From positions 62,001 to 126,000 of the forward strand of contig NZ_JABFTT010000012.1 of NCBI RefSeq assembly GCF_021404465.1: DNA of 64,000 nucleotides, read 5' to 3'. Made by a program: the position numbers and the translations under genes. The stretch is from Billgrantia zhangzhouensis. Lineage in GTDB: Bacteria; Pseudomonadota; Gammaproteobacteria; Pseudomonadales; Halomonadaceae. Positions 34,330 to 43,027 of the stretch are shown here, piece after piece (the first letter of the stretch is position 1; every line of letters begins with the position of its first letter). The notes beneath the pieces were generated by a model. The model searched no databases and was not told the DNA's origin. It worked only from the letters and a program-made list of their open reading frames with translations.

Positions 34330-35142
34330 TCACGCAGGAAGGAGCGCGCGGCGGTAGCGGCCCGGAGGGAGACCGAGCTGGCGGGTAAAGGCTCGGCTCA
34401 TATGGCTCTGGTCGGAGAAGCCCGCTGCCAGGGCCGCCTGGCTCAGCGAATGTCCGTCGGCGATCAGGCTCCTGGCCATCAGTACCCGTCGCTGCAGTAG
34501 GTAGGCATGGGGCGTGGTCCCCAGCGTGCGGGAAAAGCTGCGCAGCAACTGGTAGCGGCTCAGGCCCGCCATGGCGGAAAGCTCGCCCAAGGTGGTGGGG
34601 GCGTGAGGGGCGTCGTCGAGACGCTGGCGTACTCTAGCGATAGCGTTCGGTACGCTATGGGAAGCCGAGGGACGCCTCGAGCCATGGCGCGAGAAGGCTG
34701 CCCCTAGCAGCGCTTGGCAATGTTCTTCCAGGGCCAGGGAGTCGCCCGGCGCTGCGGCGAGATGCTGAAACAGCCGCTCCATGAGCCTGCGTAGCAGGGG
34801 ATCGTCCAGAGCCGGGCGGGCCAGTTCGGCCGACGCATCGTCGCCGTCGAAGATTTCCCGGATCAGGTCGGGATCGAAATAGAGCATGTGCCAGGCACGC
34901 GAAGCGCCGCCTAGCGGGGCACCGTCGTGCATCTCACCCGGGTTGACCGTGATGATGTCGCCCGTCACGGCATCGACCCGGCCGGCACCGCTCCAGGAGC
35001 GATGTCCGCCGGCACAGATGAGCCCAATGCCGTACTGGTCATGGGAATGGCGGGGAAAGGCACGGTTCGAGACCAGGCTCATGGCCGTGAACCCGGCGAC
35101 TCCGGTGGCAAACGCGGTAACGCGATGTCGCTCATCCGCCAT
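34330..35142 (-). CDS. AraC-family transcriptional regulator
   Basis: The 270-residue protein has an N-terminal cupin sensing domain (FPRHSHDQYGIGLICAGGHR near residue 29 and ITVNPGEMHDGAP near 63) and a C-terminal DNA-binding domain with two helix-turn-helix units (LGELSAMAGLSRYQLLRSFS and AALAAGFSDQSHMSRAFTRQ). This subgroup commonly controls a neighbouring LysE exporter. It is the first gene of the pair with the exporter at 33648. Its start lies 3 bases beyond the end of the interrupted ORF at 35148. Confidence 0.9.
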   Translation of the reverse strand: MADERHRVTAFATGVAGFTAMSLVSNRAFPRHSHDQYGIGLICAGGHRSWSGAGRVDAVTGDIITVNPGEMHDGAPLGGASRAWHMLYFDPDLIREIFDGDDASAELARPALDDPLLRRLMERLFQHLAAAPGDSLALEEHCQALLGAAFSRHGSRRPSASHSVPNAIARVRQRLDDAPHAPTTLGELSAMAGLSRYQLLRSFSRTLGTTPHAYLLQRRVLMARSLIADGHSLSQAALAAGFSDQSHMSRAFTRQLGLPPGRYRRALLPA

Positions 35143-35147
35143 ATTGC

Positions 35148-35381
35148 TCAGCAGGCTCCCGCATCGTTGGTCTCTCTATCGTCAGCCATTTTGGCCAGCC
35201 AGTCGAGACGCTTCTCGACCTAGTCGAGCTCGGACTGCTGCCTGGGTGTCGACCCGCATGGGAAGCTTTCGAGATAGATTTGCCAGGCTTCGTGGGCTGC
35301 CTGCCATTGGCAGGAGTGGCGAATCCAGTAGCGAACGATCTCGTCGTCGAGAGGGGGACGGTATGACGGTGCTTGGTTCAT
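35148..35381 (-). pseudogene. Small hypothetical ORF interrupted by an in-frame amber codon
   Basis: ATG 35381, with GAGGG 8 bases before, opens a frame of 53 residues (MNQAPSYRPPLDDEIVRYWI at the start) that ends in TAG at 35220-35222. The same frame continues for 23 more codons after the TAG, coding VEKRLDWLAKMADDRETN, a plausible helix, to TGA at 35148. A single C-to-T change from CAG would explain it. Either the 53-residue form is the real gene or the ORF is broken. I do not recognise the family. Confidence 0.5.
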
Positions 35382-35496
35382 GGCTTGGCCCTCTTTGCAG
35401 GACTTCTGCCAGCTTAGCCTGCTTTTTGCTGCACCGCAGCATAAGATTTGTTACCGTCGGTCTTGCGCCCTCTTGTTTCAGGTGTCTGACGTAAAA

Positions 35497-35529
35497 ACGC
35501 CCCATACGGAGAAAGGCCGTATGGGGCGT
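35497..35529 (-). terminator. Perfect rho-independent terminator after the first 103-aa paralog
   Basis: ACGCCCCATACGG and its exact inverse pair over 13 bp around a 7-base loop. On the minus strand the stem is followed by TTTT. It lies 22 bases beyond the stop of the paralog ending at 35551. Confidence 0.9.
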
Positions 35530-35550
35530 GGGGAAGTCGCTGAAAGTCAC

Positions 35551-35862
35551 TCAGCGCTGCGGATGCTCCTCGAACAGCTCCGCCTTGGCTTCGCGCATGA
35601 CGTTCTCACAGGCGGCCTGGTGGGCTAACTGGGTCAGCAGGCTCTGGGTAACCGCGAAGCCTTTGCCGAGACAGTTATCCACCTCCTCACGATTGATATG
35701 GGGAGTTACGTCGTAGTCGATCTTGATCGTTCTGCCGCTACCGTCCAGCCTGTCGGCCAGGCTACGAATGAACCAGGCAAGGCGCTCACGCCAGCCGCTC
35801 GTCTCTTCCATGCCTTCGTATACGCTGAACGTGCACCGCCACTCAGGTTTGTAGACTCGCAT
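35551..35862 (-). CDS. 103-residue unknown protein, paralog A of a tandem pair
   Basis: ATG 35862 has AGGAGGT shortly before and opens 103 residues starting MRVYKPEWRCTFSVYEG. A gapless alignment with the neighbour at 36284 shows 63 of 103 identical residues by my count, including three Cys (positions 10, 64 and 85) and the blocks WRERLAW and QAACE. The protein is cytoplasmic, with a predicted strand-rich first half and a helical second half (EEVDNCLGKGFAVTQSLLTQ to the end). It matches no family I know. A strong terminator follows. Confidence 0.75.
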   Translation of the reverse strand: MRVYKPEWRCTFSVYEGMEETSGWRERLAWFIRSLADRLDGSGRTIKIDYDVTPHINREEVDNCLGKGFAVTQSLLTQLAHQAACENVMREAKAELFEEHPQR

Positions 35863-36283
35863 GAGTACCTCCTGCACTGGCTTGGTTATGAATGATCGAT
35901 CGTGATGTTTCGCTCCACTTCTTTGACGAAAACTACTTTTCCAGAATAACAAACTTGTACCGGACTTTCACGAAGTGTGCCGTTTCGCTACGTCAGTAGG
36001 CTCGTGGCGGAAGCCTCTATCGATGACACGCGACCAGAGCACGTCACTTGTCCTATCGGCGCCGTAGGAAGGAACTTGAGCGGCAATGGGTCCAGGGTAA
36101 GGAGAATCAGACGAAGAGAAGGCTAGGGGGAGGAGAAAAGCCAAGTGGGCGCGGGTAACCAATGAAATCGCTTTATGTACCGCGAGCGAACCCACGGCGC
36201 CGCTGGCGGCGCTTACCAGCACGTTTGGCGATACGTATATCGGTTCCTTGACGTGCGTCGTTCCCGGCTCGAACCAGGCAATG
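35863..36283. other. 421 bases between the tandem paralogs, with a possible oxidoreductase remnant
   Basis: No gene is supported. On the minus strand, at about 36168-36224, one frame encodes SPNVLVSAASGAVGSLAVHK. This closely resembles the nucleotide-binding turn of medium-chain dehydrogenase/reductase proteins, where VSAASGAVGS is common. The rest of that frame (35968-36324) shows no further similarity, so it would be a scrap at most. Confidence 0.35.
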
Positions 36284-36595
36284 TCAGCGTGGCGGCCCCT
36301 GCTCGAACAAATCGGCCTTGGCATCCCGCATCACGTCCTCGCAGGCAGCCTGCTGAGCCAACTGGTTGAGCAGCGAGTGAGTGACTTCGAATCCCTTGAC
36401 CAGGCAGGTATCGATCTCTTCCGCGGTCACGGCAGGCTCGACTTGGCATTCAATCGTGACGGTACGGCCCTTGCGGTCGAGCTTGTCGGCCCAGCGGCGA
36501 ATGTGCCAGGCAAGCCTCTCACGCCAACTCGACGATGCGCCGGCGGCTTCGTTCACAGTGAAGGTACAGTGCCATTCCGGTTTGTAGATTTTCAT
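36284..36595 (-). CDS. 103-residue unknown protein, paralog B of a tandem pair
   Basis: ATG 36595 follows GGGAGGT and opens 103 residues starting MKIYKPEWHCTFTVNEA. It equals paralog A in length and aligns with it without gaps. Shared residues include Cys 10, 64 and 85, WRERLAW near 24 and AQQAACEDVMRDAKADLFE near the end. It is transcribed toward paralog A. Conservation of Cys and Trp suggests a folded, perhaps redox- or metal-linked small protein, but nothing in the sequence fixes a function. No clear terminator separates it from the intergenic stretch. Confidence 0.75.
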   Translation of the reverse strand: MKIYKPEWHCTFTVNEAAGASSSWRERLAWHIRRWADKLDRKGRTVTIECQVEPAVTAEEIDTCLVKGFEVTHSLLNQLAQQAACEDVMRDAKADLFEQGPPR

Positions 36596-36812
36596 ACGAA
36601 CCTCCCGTTCCGGCTGGGAACATCCCGCAGTCTCTCCTTGTTTACCGTGTGCAACGGTCGAGACGTCATGTTTCCAGCATAGAAGCTTTACGTGCCCCGG
36701 GCAGGTTAGCGAGTGTGAAGTCTTGCCAGGAAAGCGCGCAGAACGGTTGGCTGCGGGATTGGACCTACGCCTTCTCTCTGTCCATGGTAAGGGTGTCGAT
36801 CAATCACAACCC

Positions 36813-39485
36813 ATGGACGGAACGGTGAACAAGGTAGCTCGGCGAATCGTCATCGCGATGGGGGCTGTGCTGCTGTTGCTGGCGGCGGTCGCCCTGTTCC
36901 TCGAATCCTCCTGGTTCCGCGGCTGGCTGGCAGGCCAGGCCAGCGAACAGCTGGGGCGCGAGGTGGAGATTGGCGATCACGGCATCGATTGGGGCCTACC
37001 GCTGACGCTGAGGCTCGACGAGGTGCGCATCGCCAACGCGCCGTGGGCCGAGGATCCCATGGCACGCCTCGGCGAACTGACGGTGACCTTGGACGTAGGC
37101 GTCCTGCTGCAAGGGAAGATCGAATTGGAGCGGCTCGCTATCGAGCGACCCGAGGTGGTGGTGCTGCGTCGAGAAGATGGCACCACCAATCTCGATGACC
37201 TGTTGGCAGAGGAGCCGACCGAGGCGCAGGAGATCCCCCTCTGGCCTAAGGCCTTTCATATCGACCGAGGCCGGCTGGTCTATCGGGATACGGGCCAGGA
37301 CATCGATCTCGATATCGCCTTCGCAACTCCCGGAGAAAGCGTCCAGGAGCTGAGCTTGGAACTGCTCGGAGAAGGTCGGCTACAGGACGATCCACTCGAG
37401 TTTCAGGGCCTGTTGCACCTCGACGTGGAGGAACGCCGTGGCGTCATCGAGGCGTTCCAGGGGAGTATCGGCGACAGCCAATTGAGCGGTGACCTGGCGC
37501 TGGACATGGGGCGTGACGTGCCACGCCTGATGGCCGAACTGCAAGCCGACGAACTCGATCTGGACCGCTGGGGGCTCTTCGATGAAACTGCGGCGGAAGA
37601 AGAGGCGCAGGAAGAGGCAGAGTGGGATCGGCACGTGGCACGGCTTCTGGAGGGGCTCAAGGCATTCGAGGCCGATGTCGACCTGTCTCTTGGCCGGCTG
37701 CATTATGCCGGTCAGAGCCTGCATGACCTGGCCGTGAGAACGACCCTGGAAGAAGGTCGGCTCACCATCTCCCGGTTACAGGCCCAGCAGCAGCTCGAGG
37801 AGGAGTCGCCCCGTTCGTTGAACGTCCAGGGCTGGCTCGAGAGCGAGGACCAGCGCCTGCTGGCCGAGCTGCAAGCGGAGTTGGATCGCATCGACTTGAC
37901 GGCGGCGCTCGCTCCGTTCGGGTTTGGACCGCTGGGCACGCTGAATGGCAGTCTCAATACCCGCGTGGTCGACGGCGGACTGCTGTTCGAGGATACGGCC
38001 CTCGATTACCAGGCCCAGCATTGGGGGCTGTCGCTGTCGTTCACTGCCGATACCCGCACCGAGGGCGTGGAAGGGCAGCGGATACACTTGGTGGGCGAGG
38101 GCAGTTACGAGGAGGAACCCTTCGAGTTCGACCTGTTGATCGGGTCACTGCTCGATCTCGCCGATCCTGAAGCGCCCTATCCGGTATCCGGCGAGTTGGC
38201 CAGCGGCGAGACCCTATTGTGGATCGATGGCAGTGCGGTGCAGCCTTTCGCCCTCGAGTCGCTAGAGGGCAGTGCTCGACTGGAGGGGCCGAGCCTGGCT
38301 GAACTCACCGAGCTGACCGGAATCAACCTGCCGGAACTGCCGCCCTATCATGTCAGCGGCTACGTGAGCTTCCGCGAGAACCTGCTCAGTGTCGATGGTC
38401 TCGAGGGCACCTTCGGTGACAGCGATGTGGCCGGAGATGTGAGCATTCGCTTCGGTGAGCGACCCAAGCTATGGGCGACCCTGGTGTCCCGGCAACTGGA
38501 AGCGGATGACCTACTGCCGATGCTGGGCATCTCGCCGGGAACCGGCCCGGGCGAGACGGCCACGCCCGAACAGCAGCAATGGGAAGCGCAGGAACGGCGC
38601 GCCGCAATGCTGTTCCCCGATCGTGATTGGGATCTGGAAGCTCTGCGCAATACCGATATCGTTCTGGACTACGAGGCGGCCAACGTGCAGGCGGAGCATG
38701 TGCCGTTCGAGGATCTGGCCCTGGCTCTCGAGCTCGAGCAGGGCGTAATGATCGTCGAGCCCCTGCAAGTTGGGCTCGGCGGGGGAGAGGTGCGTGCCTC
38801 CTGGATCATGGACTCACGCCAGGCTGCCATCGAGGGCGATCTGCAGCTGGCTCTGGACCAAGTCAACCTGGCGGCTTTGCTGGACGAGGCCGGCCTGCCC
38901 GAAGTGGCCCGCGACACCCTCGGCAGGATCGGCGGGCGCGGCGATTTCCGTTATCGCGGGCGCTCCATGCATGAGGTCATGGCCGGGCTCGATGGCGAGC
39001 TGGAGCTGGCCATGTCCCAGGGCTGGCTGGACATCATCGCTGCCGAACTACTGCCGCTCAACGTGGCCAATGCGCTGGTGGCGGCGCTCACGGGAGAGGA
39101 TCAGGTACAGCTGGAATGTACCTACGTGCGTTTTGCCATCGACCGGGGCCTGGCCGACCTGACTCGGTTCTTCATGGCGACGGAGATCGCCCACTTCGAG
39201 GGGGCCGGAGCTGTCGACCTGGAAACGGAGAGAATGGACCTGGCCTTCCAGGGCCACAATATCGATCCCACCTTGTTTACCGGTAATTCGCCGGTGGAAT
39301 TGCAGGGCTCGCTGCGTGACCCCGAGGTAAACGTCATCACCGAGGAACTGATTGCGCGCGGGGCGTTGTCGCTGCTGGGAGCCATCGTGGCACCGCCCCT
39401 GGCGATCCTGCCATGGGTCGATCCGGGCGGCGGCGAGCAGGTCGGCATGGGCTGCGAGCGAGCGTTCTCGGAGTTCGAGGAGTGA
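36813..39485 (+). CDS. AsmA-family protein
   Basis: Taking ATG 36813 gives 890 residues; GTG 36825 in the same frame is an alternative. A single N-terminal span (IVIAMGAVLLLLAAVALFLE) anchors a long periplasmic beta-rich region. The AsmA N-terminal pattern (GREVEIGDHGIDWGLPLTL, RLDEVRIANAPWAEDPMARL, VVVLRREDGTTNLDDLL) and AsmA C-terminal pattern (DFRYRGRSMHEVMAGLDGEL, near residue 715) are both present. AsmA-like proteins are thought to form hydrophobic grooves that carry phospholipid toward the outer membrane, as TamB and YhdP do. It is monocistronic. Confidence 0.9.
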   Translation: MDGTVNKVARRIVIAMGAVLLLLAAVALFLESSWFRGWLAGQASEQLGREVEIGDHGIDWGLPLTLRLDEVRIANAPWAEDPMARLGELTVTLDVGVLLQGKIELERLAIERPEVVVLRREDGTTNLDDLLAEEPTEAQEIPLWPKAFHIDRGRLVYRDTGQDIDLDIAFATPGESVQELSLELLGEGRLQDDPLEFQGLLHLDVEERRGVIEAFQGSIGDSQLSGDLALDMGRDVPRLMAELQADELDLDRWGLFDETAAEEEAQEEAEWDRHVARLLEGLKAFEADVDLSLGRLHYAGQSLHDLAVRTTLEEGRLTISRLQAQQQLEEESPRSLNVQGWLESEDQRLLAELQAELDRIDLTAALAPFGFGPLGTLNGSLNTRVVDGGLLFEDTALDYQAQHWGLSLSFTADTRTEGVEGQRIHLVGEGSYEEEPFEFDLLIGSLLDLADPEAPYPVSGELASGETLLWIDGSAVQPFALESLEGSARLEGPSLAELTELTGINLPELPPYHVSGYVSFRENLLSVDGLEGTFGDSDVAGDVSIRFGERPKLWATLVSRQLEADDLLPMLGISPGTGPGETATPEQQQWEAQERRAAMLFPDRDWDLEALRNTDIVLDYEAANVQAEHVPFEDLALALELEQGVMIVEPLQVGLGGGEVRASWIMDSRQAAIEGDLQLALDQVNLAALLDEAGLPEVARDTLGRIGGRGDFRYRGRSMHEVMAGLDGELELAMSQGWLDIIAAELLPLNVANALVAALTGEDQVQLECTYVRFAIDRGLADLTRFFMATEIAHFEGAGAVDLETERMDLAFQGHNIDPTLFTGNSPVELQGSLRDPEVNVITEELIARGALSLLGAIVAPPLAILPWVDPGGGEQVGMGCERAFSEFEE

Positions 39486-39519
39486 AACTGGTGAACGGCT
39501 CGGGCGGAGGGCTTCCCGC

Positions 39520-39864
39520 TTACGCTTCGTGCCATGCCTCGTGGCCGCAGCTCAGGCAGTGGTAGAGCGCCTCGAAACCGGATTCGGTTTCGTCCGAGCG
39601 GCGCATGGTGCCCTTCTGGTAGGTAAAGGAGCGTAGCGAGCAGATCGGGCAGCGGATCTCCACGTGGCGCGGGTTGCGTGGCAGATTAGCCGAGGTTGAA
39701 GGTTCCTGCGGTCCGCCGCTCGCCTCGGCGATGGCGTCGTCAAGCTCCCCTTTCAGCTTCTGTACCAGGCGACTCGCGGCATCGGCCTGGTCGGGAGCGG
39801 CAAGCTCGGCCAAGCGCTCGATGCCTTCCTGTACGGCTTTCAGCCGTGAGGCGATATCGGCCAT
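39520..39864 (-). CDS. Small zinc-ribbon protein of unknown function
   Basis: ATG 39864 follows AGGAG, giving 114 residues. A helical N-terminal half (IASRLKAVQEGIERLAELAA) leads to a C-terminal zinc ribbon with two Cys pairs, CPIC near residue 72 and CLSCGHEAWHEA at the end. The ribbon resembles that of transcription factor S and RNA polymerase subunits, and the short SFTYQKGTMRRSDE between the pairs matches it. Binding to nucleic acid or polymerase is possible but not shown. It is convergent with the AsmA gene. Confidence 0.72.
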   Translation of the reverse strand: MADIASRLKAVQEGIERLAELAAPDQADAASRLVQKLKGELDDAIAEASGGPQEPSTSANLPRNPRHVEIRCPICSLRSFTYQKGTMRRSDETESGFEALYHCLSCGHEAWHEA

Positions 39865-40016
39865 CGGAGTCTCCTGCATCAAGGTATCTCATACTCTTAT
39901 CCATCAGCATAACCCGGACTTGCCGATATGCCATGCCGGGATTCTCGCGCAGGCTCATCCCCCATGTATCGATCACAGGCCTATACTGCCGACAGCGTTC
40001 ACCAGTCGAGCAGGGG

Positions 40017-41486
40017 CTAGCCTCCCGGGCCATACTCGAGGCAGCGTTCGGTCATGGCGGGACCCTGCAGCAGTGTGCTGTTGAGATCACGCAGGGCGCT
40101 GCGCAGGCCCTCCTCCAGCACCGGATGGTAGAAGGGCATCTCCAGCATGCGCTCGATGCCCATCTTCTGCTCCAGGGCCCAGGCCAGCAGATGGGCGATA
40201 TGCTCCACTCTCGGTCCGAACAGTTCTGCGCCGAGGAACTGCCCCGAGCCATGCTCGGCGTACAGGCGCATCAGCCCCCGATTCTGGCGCATCACCACGG
40301 CACGCCCCTGGTCCTCGAAAGAGGCGCCGCCCTCGGCAACGCCGTCGCAGCCGAAGCGGTCAGCCGCTTCATCGCGGCTCAGACCGACCGTGGCCATCTG
40401 CGGATCGGTGAAGGCGATCGACAGCGGCGTACTGCGACGACCCGCACGCCGCTCGGGGTAGCGCCCGGCATTGTGCCCGGCGATGCGCCCCTGCTGGTTC
40501 GCTTCGTGCAGCAGCGGTAGTTCCTGACTGGCATCCCCGGCGATGAAGATATGGCCGTCGTCGCCCTCGCCATCGGCGCGGCGGCACTGCATGGTGAAGC
40601 GGTTGTAGAAGGGCACGCCCTTGTCGTCCAGCGCCAGCCCGGCGTTTTCCAGATCGAGACGGTCGAGGTTGGGGCGCCGTCCGGTGGCCGCCAGCAGGTA
40701 GTCGAAGCGCTCGGTCAGACGCTGGCCGCTGTCGCGTTCGATGAAGGTGATCGCCACCTGGTCTCCGTCACGTGCGATGGTCTCGATCTGGGCGGCTGGA
40801 TCGAGGTAGAACTCGTCGTTGAAGGCGCGTTCGGCATAGTCGCGCAGCGCCTGATCCCCGAACGGACCGAGCGAACCGCTCTTGCCGAACATACGCAGGC
40901 GCACGCCCAGGCGGGCAAGGGCTTGGCCGAGCTCCAGACCGACGATGCCCGGGCCGAAGACGGCGACCGATTCGGGCAGGTCTTCCCACTCGAATACGCC
41001 GTCGCTGTCGACCAAGCGATCGCCGGCCGGGTGCAAGGCGTCGGGCCGGTGGGGGCGTGAACCGGTGGCGATGATGATGGTACGGGCATGCAGGCGCAGA
41101 TCGTCGCCCACGCGCAAGGTGTGGGGCGCCTCGAAGCGGGCGTGGCCCTTGATACGGTTGCGAGGCTCGATACGCTGCATGGAATCGAGCACGCTCTCGA
41201 CGAAGGCGTCGCGCTGGCGCCTGACGCGGGCCATGACCGCCTTGCCGTCGATACCGAGATCGCCGATTCGAATGCCGAACCCTACCGCCTCACGCGCTTG
41301 GTGGGCCGACTCGGCCGCGGCGATTAGCAGCTTGGAAGGCATGCAGCCTACCCGCGCACAGGTAGTGCCGGGCTCGCCGGCTTCGATCAGCACCACTTCG
41401 TCACTGTACTGCCTGGCGGTTTGCCAGGCGCTCAGGCCAGCCGTGCCGGCCCCGATGATGGCAACATCGACGTCGCGCTCCTGCAT
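40017..41486 (-). CDS. Dihydrolipoyl dehydrogenase-like flavoprotein disulfide reductase
   Basis: ATG 41486 has GGGAG before it, giving 489 residues. The class I pyridine nucleotide-disulfide reductase layout is complete: FAD motif IIGAGTAGLSAWQTA, redox-active Cys pair CARVGC near residue 44, NAD motif VFGPGIVGLELGQALA near 173, second FAD motif HIFIAGDASQE near 315 and the interface His-Glu in YHPVLEEGL near 451. It oxidises dihydrolipoamide or a similar dithiol with NAD. There are no 2-oxoacid dehydrogenase subunits nearby, so its partner is unclear; a stand-alone Lpd-like or mercuric-reductase-like role is possible. Confidence 0.88.
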   Translation of the reverse strand: MQERDVDVAIIGAGTAGLSAWQTARQYSDEVVLIEAGEPGTTCARVGCMPSKLLIAAAESAHQAREAVGFGIRIGDLGIDGKAVMARVRRQRDAFVESVLDSMQRIEPRNRIKGHARFEAPHTLRVGDDLRLHARTIIIATGSRPHRPDALHPAGDRLVDSDGVFEWEDLPESVAVFGPGIVGLELGQALARLGVRLRMFGKSGSLGPFGDQALRDYAERAFNDEFYLDPAAQIETIARDGDQVAITFIERDSGQRLTERFDYLLAATGRRPNLDRLDLENAGLALDDKGVPFYNRFTMQCRRADGEGDDGHIFIAGDASQELPLLHEANQQGRIAGHNAGRYPERRAGRRSTPLSIAFTDPQMATVGLSRDEAADRFGCDGVAEGGASFEDQGRAVVMRQNRGLMRLYAEHGSGQFLGAELFGPRVEHIAHLLAWALEQKMGIERMLEMPFYHPVLEEGLRSALRDLNSTLLQGPAMTERCLEYGPGG

Positions 41487-41578
41487 GTCTCGTCTCCCTG
41501 GCACCGATGTGACAATACATCTGCTAGGCATTTCAAAGCCTAGTCGCTATGTGCCGAGAGGGGACAGCAGGCGATGTC

Positions 41579-41767
41579 TCACGACTTGCGGTTGTGAGTG
41601 GGCTTGTCCTTCTGGCTGGTCGAAGCCATTTTTTCGAGTTCCTTTTCATCCATGGACTCGTACATCTGCTTCGATGCCCCTTCCAGTTCACTGACTTTCT
41701 TCTCACCACGCTTGGCGGCAAGGGCGGCACCGGCCGCCATCTGCTGAGCTTCCGACTTAGCTGGCAT
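41579..41767 (-). CDS. DUF3008 small protein
   Basis: The 62-residue protein begins MPAKSEAQQMAAGAALAAKR and has the family middle part EGASKQMYESMDEKELEKMA with a Lys-rich end. It is soluble, highly charged and probably helical. DUF3008 proteins are abundant in proteobacteria and usually lie alone; their role is unknown, with a stress or nucleoid link suspected. A GGAGAAG precedes the ATG. Confidence 0.85.
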   Translation of the reverse strand: MPAKSEAQQMAAGAALAAKRGEKKVSELEGASKQMYESMDEKELEKMASTSQKDKPTHNRKS

Positions 41768-42040
41768 GGTGCTTCTCCATTCGGGTTCGTTCGTTGCTCC
41801 TCGGCGGCGTTCGTGCCGCTGATTAAAATCTAGCCTGTGAAGGGGAGGTGCGCCGTTTCAACATGTTACGTGGCATTTTGTCTTGGTAAGTGACGATGTG
41901 GACCCATGTGTTGGTCTGAAACGGGTCTGACGGGCTCCGCCCAGCCCACCGGGGCAACGTCATGATCGGGTTGCGGCAAGGCCGCTTTCGGCCGACCATG
42001 AAGCCTTGTCCATCATGACCCTGCCCAAACGGGAGCCGAC

Positions 42041-42238
42041 ATGCCCATCGTGACCATTCAGCAGTTTCCCCGCGAGCTGGCGCAGAAGCGCGAGCTGGCA
42101 CGCCGTATCACCCAAGCCTTCGTCGAGGTCTACGGTACCCCCGAGGAGAGCGTGCAGGTGTTCTTCAGCGAAGTGGACGGCGAAAACTGGGCCAAGGCGG
42201 GCACGATGGGCTGCGACCGTAGCGGCGGACAGGGCTGA
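42041..42238 (+). CDS. 4-oxalocrotonate tautomerase family protein
   Basis: The 65-residue protein starts MPIVTIQQFPRELAQKRELA; after Met removal, Pro-1 is the catalytic base of the tautomerase superfamily. The remaining pattern (RRITQAFVEVYGTPEESVQVFFSEVDGENWAKAG) matches 4-OT/YusQ-type subunits. It is the first gene of a plus-strand cluster with a creatininase-family amidohydrolase and an alpha/beta hydrolase, with spacings of 15 and 21 bases. The joint substrate is unknown. Confidence 0.9.
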   Translation: MPIVTIQQFPRELAQKRELARRITQAFVEVYGTPEESVQVFFSEVDGENWAKAGTMGCDRSGGQG

Positions 42239-42253
42239 CCACGAGGAGGCGAC

Positions 42254-43006
42254 ATGCGGCTGCAGCATGCTACCTGGCAGGAGGTCGAAGCCTACCTGCA
42301 ACGCAAGACCGGCATCATCGTGCCGATCGGCTCCACCGAACAGCATGGGCCCAACGGCCTGGTGGGCACCGATGCCATCTGTCCCGAAACCATCGCCTGG
42401 GAACTCGGCGAGCGTCATGGCGTGCTGGTGGCCCCGACCCAGAACCTGGGCATGGCCCAGCACCACCTGGCCTTTCCCGGTACCGTCAGCCTGCGTCCCA
42501 GTACCTTGATCGCCGTGCTGCGGGATACCGTCACGTCGCTCTCGCGTCACGGCTTCACGCACATCTTCTTTCTCAACGGTCATGGCGGCAACATCGGCAC
42601 CATGAGTGCGGCCTTCGCCGAGATCTACAGTGAGCGCAGCCTGGGATACGGCTCCCAGCCAGCCACCGAGCTGCACCTCACCACCAGTAACTGGTTCGCC
42701 GGCCCGCGAGTTCGCGAGCTGGCCGAATCGCTCTACGGCGATGCCGAAGGCACCCACGCCACCGCCTCGGAGGTTGCGCTCTCCTGGTTCGCGCGACCCG
42801 AGGCCGTCAAGCAGGTGGACATGTCGCCGCGCATCGCATCTCGCGGCAGTGCCCAATGCGACGCCGACGAGTTTCGGCGGCGCTTCCCCGACGGTCGCAT
42901 GGGCTCGGATCCCGCGCTTGCCAGCGTGGAGCATGGTCAGCGCTTCCTCGAGGCCGGCGTGGCCGATGCGTGGGAGGCCTATCGGGCCTTTACCCAGGCC
43001 GGCTAG
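42254..43006 (+). CDS. Creatininase-family amidohydrolase
   Basis: The 250-residue protein carries the creatininase metal-binding set: IIVPIGSTEQHGPNGLVGTD near residue 20 (Glu and His), MAQHHLAFPGTVSL near 76, FFLNGHGGNIGT near 109 and GDAEGTHATASEV near 163, with all ligands present. The family includes creatinine amidohydrolases, formamide hydrolases in riboflavin and F420 synthesis and the mycofactocin peptidase MftE. The tautomerase before it suggests a catabolic ring or lactam step (inference). It starts 15 bases after the tautomerase gene. Confidence 0.9.
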   Translation: MRLQHATWQEVEAYLQRKTGIIVPIGSTEQHGPNGLVGTDAICPETIAWELGERHGVLVAPTQNLGMAQHHLAFPGTVSLRPSTLIAVLRDTVTSLSRHGFTHIFFLNGHGGNIGTMSAAFAEIYSERSLGYGSQPATELHLTTSNWFAGPRVRELAESLYGDAEGTHATASEVALSWFARPEAVKQVDMSPRIASRGSAQCDADEFRRRFPDGRMGSDPALASVEHGQRFLEAGVADAWEAYRAFTQAG

Positions 43007-43027
43007 CGAGCCGGCGGAGCCGGGAAC

